8,110 bases of DNA from contig JAGLLQ010000098.1 in assembly GCA_023140455.1 (NCBI GenBank), forward strand, positions 1 through 8,110, given 5' to 3'. The translations under genes were made by a program, and so were the position numbers. Of the stretch, positions 1 through 6,800 are shown in pieces; position 1 is the stretch's first letter, and the number at the start of each line of letters is the position of its first letter. Source of the stretch: Desulfobacteraceae bacterium. GTDB taxonomy: Bacteria; Desulfobacterota; Desulfobacteria; Desulfobacterales; Desulfobacteraceae. The notes beneath the pieces are model-generated. The model saw nothing but the letters and a program-made list of their open reading frames with translations, was not told the DNA's origin and searched no databases.

Positions 1-2
1 GG

Positions 3-830
3 ATTTCTCATTTCTTTAATTTAACAGGTCCAAGCATGACTGTTGACACAGCCTGTTCAGCGTCCTTGCATGCCACGCATCTTGCATGCCAGGCAATCTG
101 GAACAATGAATGCAAAATGGCATTGGCAGGCGGAGCAAATTGCCTGATCTATCCTTCAGGTTTTATAAGTTTCAGCAATTTTGGTGGCCTGGCTGCTGAT
201 GGTAAATGCAAGGCATTTGATGCTTTGGCTGATGGATTTGTCAAATCTGAAGGAACTGGAATGATCCTGCTCAAGACTTTAAAAAAAGCAATAGAAAATA
301 AAGACAGAATTTATGCCTGTATCCATAACACCAAGGTAAATCAGGATGGCCACACACCGGTTATTGCAGCACCAAGTTTAGAATCCCAGGAAACATTGAT
401 CGCAAAAGCGCTCAAAGAGACTGGTATTTCTCCTGATCAAGTTCAATATATCGAAGCTCATGGAACAGGAACTGCAATTGGAGACCCTGTTGAAGCTAAT
501 GCCATTGGCAAAGCAATTGGCCGCCATAAAAGTGAAGAATCCCCCTGCCTGATAGGATCAGTCAAAACTAATATTGGCCATTTGGAAACAGCTTCCGGAA
601 TAGCAGGAATCATTAAAAATGCCATGATCTGTCATCATGGAGTTGTGCCGAAAAATCTTCATTTTAATACACCTAACCCGGATATTGAATTTGATAAGTA
701 TAATATTAAAATTGTGACTGAGACGCTGCCTTTACCAGGATATTCAGACCCTGACCAATGTTTTATAGGACTGAATTCCTTTGGATTTGGCGGGGCAAAT
801 GCTTTTATTCTCATGTCTCCATACAAATCT
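3..830 (+). other. Ketosynthase (KS) domain, N-terminal part missing
   Basis: This domain performs decarboxylative Claisen condensation between the growing chain on its Cys and the extender on the ACP. The visible part is residues 1 to about 276. The nucleophile Cys18 (bases 54-56) sits in VDTACSASL. The first catalytic His is His153 (bases 459-461) in EAHGTGT, and the second is His193 (bases 579-581) in KTNIGH with Lys188. The Cys-His-His set is therefore complete and the domain should extend chains rather than act as a decarboxylating KSQ-type loader. The end is marked by NSFGFGGANAF around residues 259-269, where the usual NAH reads NAF; that His is not catalytic. The N-terminal half of the thiolase fold lies outside the window. 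Confidence 0.96.
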
Positions 831-3800
831 CAGCAGGCAGATATATTTGAATATGACAGATCTGGAACTGATTTCAGATATATGCTTCCAATTTCTGCAA
901 GGTCTGAAGAGGCTTACAAAGCTGAATTAAAACACTTTGATGAGATATTAGACGATTCCAAAAAGAAGAATGACATACAGCATATATGCGCATTTTCTGC
1001 ACATCGCAGGGCTTTTCACAAACAATTTTGCAGCGTTATTGCGGGCAAAGAAGTTTCTGAATTAAAAGCTCAAATTAAGGATCAATTGGTTGATACCCAT
1101 AAATTGAATAAACCTGTTTCTGATAAAGCGGTATTTATTTTTTCAGGTCAGGGACCTCAATGGTATGCCATGGGAAGAGAATTGTATAAATCTGAAAAAG
1201 TGTTCAGAGACACCATACATGAAGCCCATGAAGCCCTGCAGGCTATAGGCGGATGGCATTTGCTGGATGAATTTCTTGCAGATGAAGAAATATCTAAAAT
1301 ATCAAACACAGCATATGCACAGCCCATGATTACAGCATTGCAGATTGGGCTGGACAGATTGTGGCGGTCCAGAGGAGTCACACCTTCAGCTGTTGTAGGA
1401 CATAGTATTGGTGAAGTTGCAGCATGTGTAAGCGCCGACTGTTTTGACCTGAAAGAAGGAATGAAGATTATCTATCACCGGGGCAGAACCATGGACATAG
1501 CTTCAAGTAAAGGAGCCATGCTGGCTGCAGGCATATCTCAAAAAACTGCCTTGTCACTTGTTAAACCTTATGGAGATGCAGTATCCCTTGCTGCGGTAAA
1601 TGGTCCTTCCTCTGTTACCTTTGCCGGGCAAAAGGATAAATTATTAGAAATTGAAACCCTGCTGAATGAACAGGAAAAGTTCAACCGGTTTTTAAATGTA
1701 GAATATGCCTTTCACAGTGCATTTATGGACCCTGTAAAAAAAGAACTTTTGAAAAGTTTAAATGATATTAAATGCAAAGCACCAGATATCCCTCTATGGT
1801 CAACTGTTACAGGAGAACAGGTTACAAAAGCCATTCACAAGAATGATTACTGGTGGAAAAATGTCCGCCAGACAGTCTTGTTTGGACCTGCAATTGAACA
1901 AATCATTGAAAAACACAGCCTTTTCCTTGAAATAGCAGCACACCCTGTGCTTGCAGCCTCGGTCAAACAGTGTTTAAAAGGGAAACGTGTTTCAGGAAGA
2001 TGTGGTCAGTCCCTGACCAAAAATGATCCTGATAAATCAGCTATGACTAAAGGTCTCAACGATCTTGTTAAGGCTGGATACCCCATTGACTGGCAAAAAA
2101 TTTATAATGTTAAAACAATACCTCATATTGAATTTTGGTCTTATTCGTGGCAAAAAAAAGAATACTGGGAAGAGAGTACAATCACTTCCCAGAACCGGCT
2201 TGCAAAATTGGATGATACCCTTCTTGGCAGGCGGTTTGATTTTTTTGACACTCCAACCTGGGCAAACCAGCTTGATTTGAAAGTTCAGACCTTTCTTGCT
2301 GATCACAAAGTAAAGACCCATATCTTTTTTCCGGCAGCAGGTTATATTGATATTTTTTGTGCTGCAGCATCTTTGTGTGTTGGAATTTTTTTTGAGCTGG
2401 AAGATTTTTCAATTCTCACATCTGTTGTTTTAAATACCAATGATGTTAAAAACATCCGGTGCCAGTTTGACTCAAGTACAAATCAGTTGAATTTAAAGGT
2501 TTCAGGAGATGGAAACACCCGAAACTGGGACATATGTGCAACCAGCAAAGTTTATAAAGTCAGTGAATTTGAAAATTCACAGTTTGATATAGAAGGCTTT
2601 AAAAAGAAAAGCACACTCAATGATGATAAAGAAACATTTTACAGACGTGCAAGTGAGGAAGGGCTAAATTATGGTCCCCATTTCCAGACAGTTGAACGAT
2701 ACTGGACTTATGGCAATAAAATATTGGGATATGTTGAATTGCCTGAAGATGATGCAAGCTTGTTTGACAATACTTATATTTCTCCAACCATTTTAGATGG
2801 AATTTTCCAACTTCTTGCCGAAGAAATGGGCAAATCAGGTACAGGTGCAAAGCTATTTCTGCCAATAGGATTTGACAAATTAAGCATTCAAAAATCTGGT
2901 GGAAGCAGTTTATATGCGCTGGTCAATGTTATTGAACACACTCTTGAGCAAATCAGAGCAGATATCACCCTGTATGATACAAAAGGATACAGGACAGGGC
3001 ATATCCAAAATTTTATCTGCAAGGCAGTGGAGACAAAAGAGGATGAATCTGTAAACTTTCAAAAACAGGTATTATATGAATACTGGTCACCTAAACCCCT
3101 TGATTGGGCAAAAGCACCTGCCGCTATTGGCAGCCTTGAAGAGGATACTCTAAAAGCCATAGACACTGCTGCTGACAGAGAAAGAAAATCCAATTTAAAA
3201 AATAAAATTCTAATACAACCGGATTATTTTGATAATGCAAACAAATTAATGTTCCGCTTTTTTGTTAATGCCATCTATGACATTTTGACAGGCTATAAGA
3301 TTGGCGATCCCATTGACATTCAATCTCTTGTCAAAGATAGCGGTGCTGCTGCTGAAAAGTTTATTAAATATACAGAAAAACTTCTGTCTTACATGGTAAA
3401 AGACAGATATGCCAAAAAAGCTGATGGTCAATATTGCCTGACCCATAAGATCAATGAATTAGGCAGTGTTGAAGGATGTATGAATCTGTGTGTTAAACAA
3501 ACTCCCTCTGGCATATATGATATTAATATAATTTATGAACGTGGATTTAATCTTGCCTCAATGTTTCAGGGAACTTATGATCCCCTTGAAATGCTTGTGG
3601 GAAAAGATCGGACAGAATATGCCAGATACCTTTATACACATTCATCCATGTTTCATGGGAATAACCAGCTGGTTATGGCAATTATCAGAGAGCTGGCAGG
3701 TCAGGTTCCAAAAGAAAAACCATTCAGAGTCTTGGAAATAGGCTCTGGAATGGGAGGAATGACTTCCCATATTCTTCCTTTACTGAAATCTTATTCATGT

Positions 3801-6800
3801 GAATTCTATTTTACAGATATTGCTCCAGCTCTGGTCAAACAAGGGAAAAAACACTTCAGAGACTATGATTTTATAACCTATAAGGTACTGGATATTGGAC
3901 AAGATCCGGAAACTCAAGAATTTGAACCGGAAAGTTTTGATCTCATAACAGGACTTGATGTTATTCATGCGGTCCGAGATATTGATACAGCCTTGGAAAA
4001 TGTGGGAAAACTTTTAAAACCCGATGGGCAATTTTTACTTTCAGAAATTATTGGAAAGCTGTTGATGGAAGACTTTTTGTTTGGGCCCCTTGATGGATGG
4101 TGGCTGTTTGATGATGCATACAGGACAGATTCTCCTCTCATGGACAGACAGCAATGGGAAACTGCACTGACAAATAATAATTTTACTGATATCAAGGCTG
4201 TATCTGATTGTGACGGTATAGTTCATATGAATTTTATTGCAGCAAAGCAGAGACTTAACGGCAAAAGCAGCAATATAACAAAAGAGCTGTCCTTAATTTC
4301 TTTACCGGTTTTAGAGAACAATGGCTGGATATATATCGGTGATGCCAAAATCCCGGAAACAGCCGGTTTCAAACGCCAGTATTCAATAAATGATTTAACC
4401 AGCGATATTAATTTAAAAGGCATAAATGGAGTGGTATATGGTGGTGCACTCAATGCCATTGACCTGCCTTTAGATAAAGCAGGTCAAAACATAGTTATAG
4501 ACTTGTTCTTTACTCAAATCATACGCCTTCTTTCCAGTTCAAATTTTGATGAAGACACTATTCGGCTGTTTGTACTGACCTCGGGTGCATTTCCTATTTC
4601 TGCGGATCAGAGTCAGATCAACCCTATTCAAGCTGCAATGGAAGGTCTCGTTCATGTGTTGTACAATGAAAAACCCGATCTTGGGATCAAACTCATTGAT
4701 CTTGATCCGGAAATATCATTATCAGATCAAATACCGTTAATTATTCAGGAAATAGACAAAAAAACTGACAAGGAAGATATTGTAGCATTAAGAAAAGGAC
4801 AAAGATTTGTAAAACGATGTGAGACTATTTCAAGACCCCGATCTGAATTCAGGTATGATTGTAATAATGACAAGCTAAATTCCCATGCCATAGGGCTGAC
4901 TGTTAATGCACCGGGAACTCTGGATGGTTTATGCCTTGAGGCGATTCCACGTAAAGTCATTCAACCTGATGAAGTGGAAATCCAGGTGGAAGCTGCTGGT
5001 ATAAATTTCAGGGACCTTCTTAAAGTGCTTGGTGTATACCCGACAGAAGTTTCAGATTCTAGAATGCTTGGAGATGAGTGTGCCGGGGTTGTCATAGAGG
5101 TTGGAGACTCTGTCACTTCTTTTTCAAAGGGCGACAGGGTTGCTGTTATTGGTCTTGGATGTTTTAAAACCCATTTGATCCTGCCAGCTGACCGCCTGAT
5201 AAAACTTCCTGATTTTATGAGTCTGGATCTTGCTGCAGCTTCTCTTACAAATTATATGACAGTCTATTATGCACTTGTGGTCAAGGCTGGCATCAAGCCC
5301 GGGGATCGGGTGCTGGTACATTCAGCTGCCGGAGGAGTAGGGCTTGCGACCATACAGATGGCAAAACTGAAAGGGGCCGAAGTATTTGCCACCGCTGGAA
5401 CACAATTTAAACAAGACCTTTTAAGATCCCTTGGAGTAACCCATGTCTACAATTCAAGGACCCTTGATTTTGCCGACAAAGTCTTTAAGGATACCAATGG
5501 AGAAGGTGTTGATATTGTACTCAACTCACTTGCGGGTCCCTATATTGAAAAGAGCATGAACCTTTTGAGAAACTATGGTCGTTTCCTTGAACTTGGTAAG
5601 CGTGATATCTATGATAAAACCCATATCAGCCTCTACCCTTTTAGAAAAAACATTTCATACTTTGCCATTGATATGGCAGAGATGTTTTCACCGGACAGCA
5701 ATATGGGGAAAACTGTAATTAATGGTCTTCAGACTCTTTTTCAGGATAATGTAGTGGCAAAGCACTGCTACAGCCTGTTTTCCATGGCAAACTATAAAGA
5801 GGCATTCAACCATATGTCCAAGGCTCTTCATTTTGGAAAAGTGATTTTAAAGCCGAACTGGGGAGAACTTACAAGCCCGATTCAATTTAAGCCCAAAAAG
5901 GCTCTGGTAAAACCTGATAAATCCTATCTGATCATTGGTGGTGCAAGAGGACTTGGGCTCCAGATTACCAAGTGGCTGATTGACAAAGGAGCTAAAACCA
6001 TCATTTTAGTCAATCGTTCAGGCATAGCCTATCCTGAGACAGAATCAGAAATCCAGGCTTTACAACAAAAAGCAGAGATTTTGCTCTATAAAACAGATGT
6101 AAGCATCCGTGAACAGGTGGCAGACCTGATCCGGAAAATTCGTTCAAATCACCCTCCCCTGGATGGTATTTTCCATTGTGCTGTTGTGCTCAGAGACAAT
6201 GAAATTCAGGATATGACACATGATGATGCCTACGAAGTTCTTGCTCCCAAGGCATTTGGAGGTCTTCACCTGCATGAAGAAACAAAGGACATTGATCTGA
6301 ACATGTTTCTGCTCATGGGTTCCGTGGCAGGCTTAATAGGCAATATTGGACAATCCAATTACGCTGCTGCCAACACAGTATTAAAATCCATTGCTGGTTT
6401 ACGAATAAAACAGGGGCTTGCTGTACAATATATTGACTGGGGACTTTTCCATCAGGCAGGAATTGTATCAAGGGATGAAAAGCTACTGGAAAAAGTTAAA
6501 AAGTTAGGATTGGGTGGATTGAGCAATGACAATTTCAAGGACTATCTTGACAGAATTCTGGGTAATCGGCACCTCATATGGGGTGTTCCCGGATATGGCT
6601 TTGAAAACCTTCTCAAAGGACTTATCAATATTGCTCCCCGATTGTCTTTGCTAAATAACCGGATAAAATCAAAACAAAAAAAAGGCGGGGAATCATTTGC
6701 ATCTGATTTTATTTCCATGTCAAAGGATATCCGGCTTGGAAAAATGATTATGCTTGTAAAATATACTATCTCAGATTTACTGGATCTTGGAATTGAGGAT

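Noticed and set aside
2065..2280. Short out-of-frame + strand frames at 2065-2280, 3535-3741 and 7528-7734
   Set aside because: Each is in a different frame from the continuous PKS reading frame, which runs through all three positions with domain homology. Their translations resemble nothing known to me.
3070..3600. Possible frameshift or inserted segment between DH and the cMT core, where motifs are weak
   Set aside because: The frame stays open, and the translation is helix-rich and comparable in length with the N-terminal lid of PKS cMT domains. Normal motifs resume in the same frame at residue 1243.
4260..4850. Degenerate KR-like stretch that could be read as a broken gene or a duplicated, decayed KR
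   Set aside because: A truncated structural KR half at this place is a normal part of fully reducing PKS modules, and the catalytic KR follows the ER as expected.
1157..5321. Several antisense frames of 60-95 codons opposite the AT, DH, cMT, psi-KR and ER regions (for example 2037-2321 and 2617-2865)
   Set aside because: All sit opposite well-conserved PKS coding sequence, have no recognisable motifs, and overlap each other or follow one another without operon-like spacing. They are shadows.
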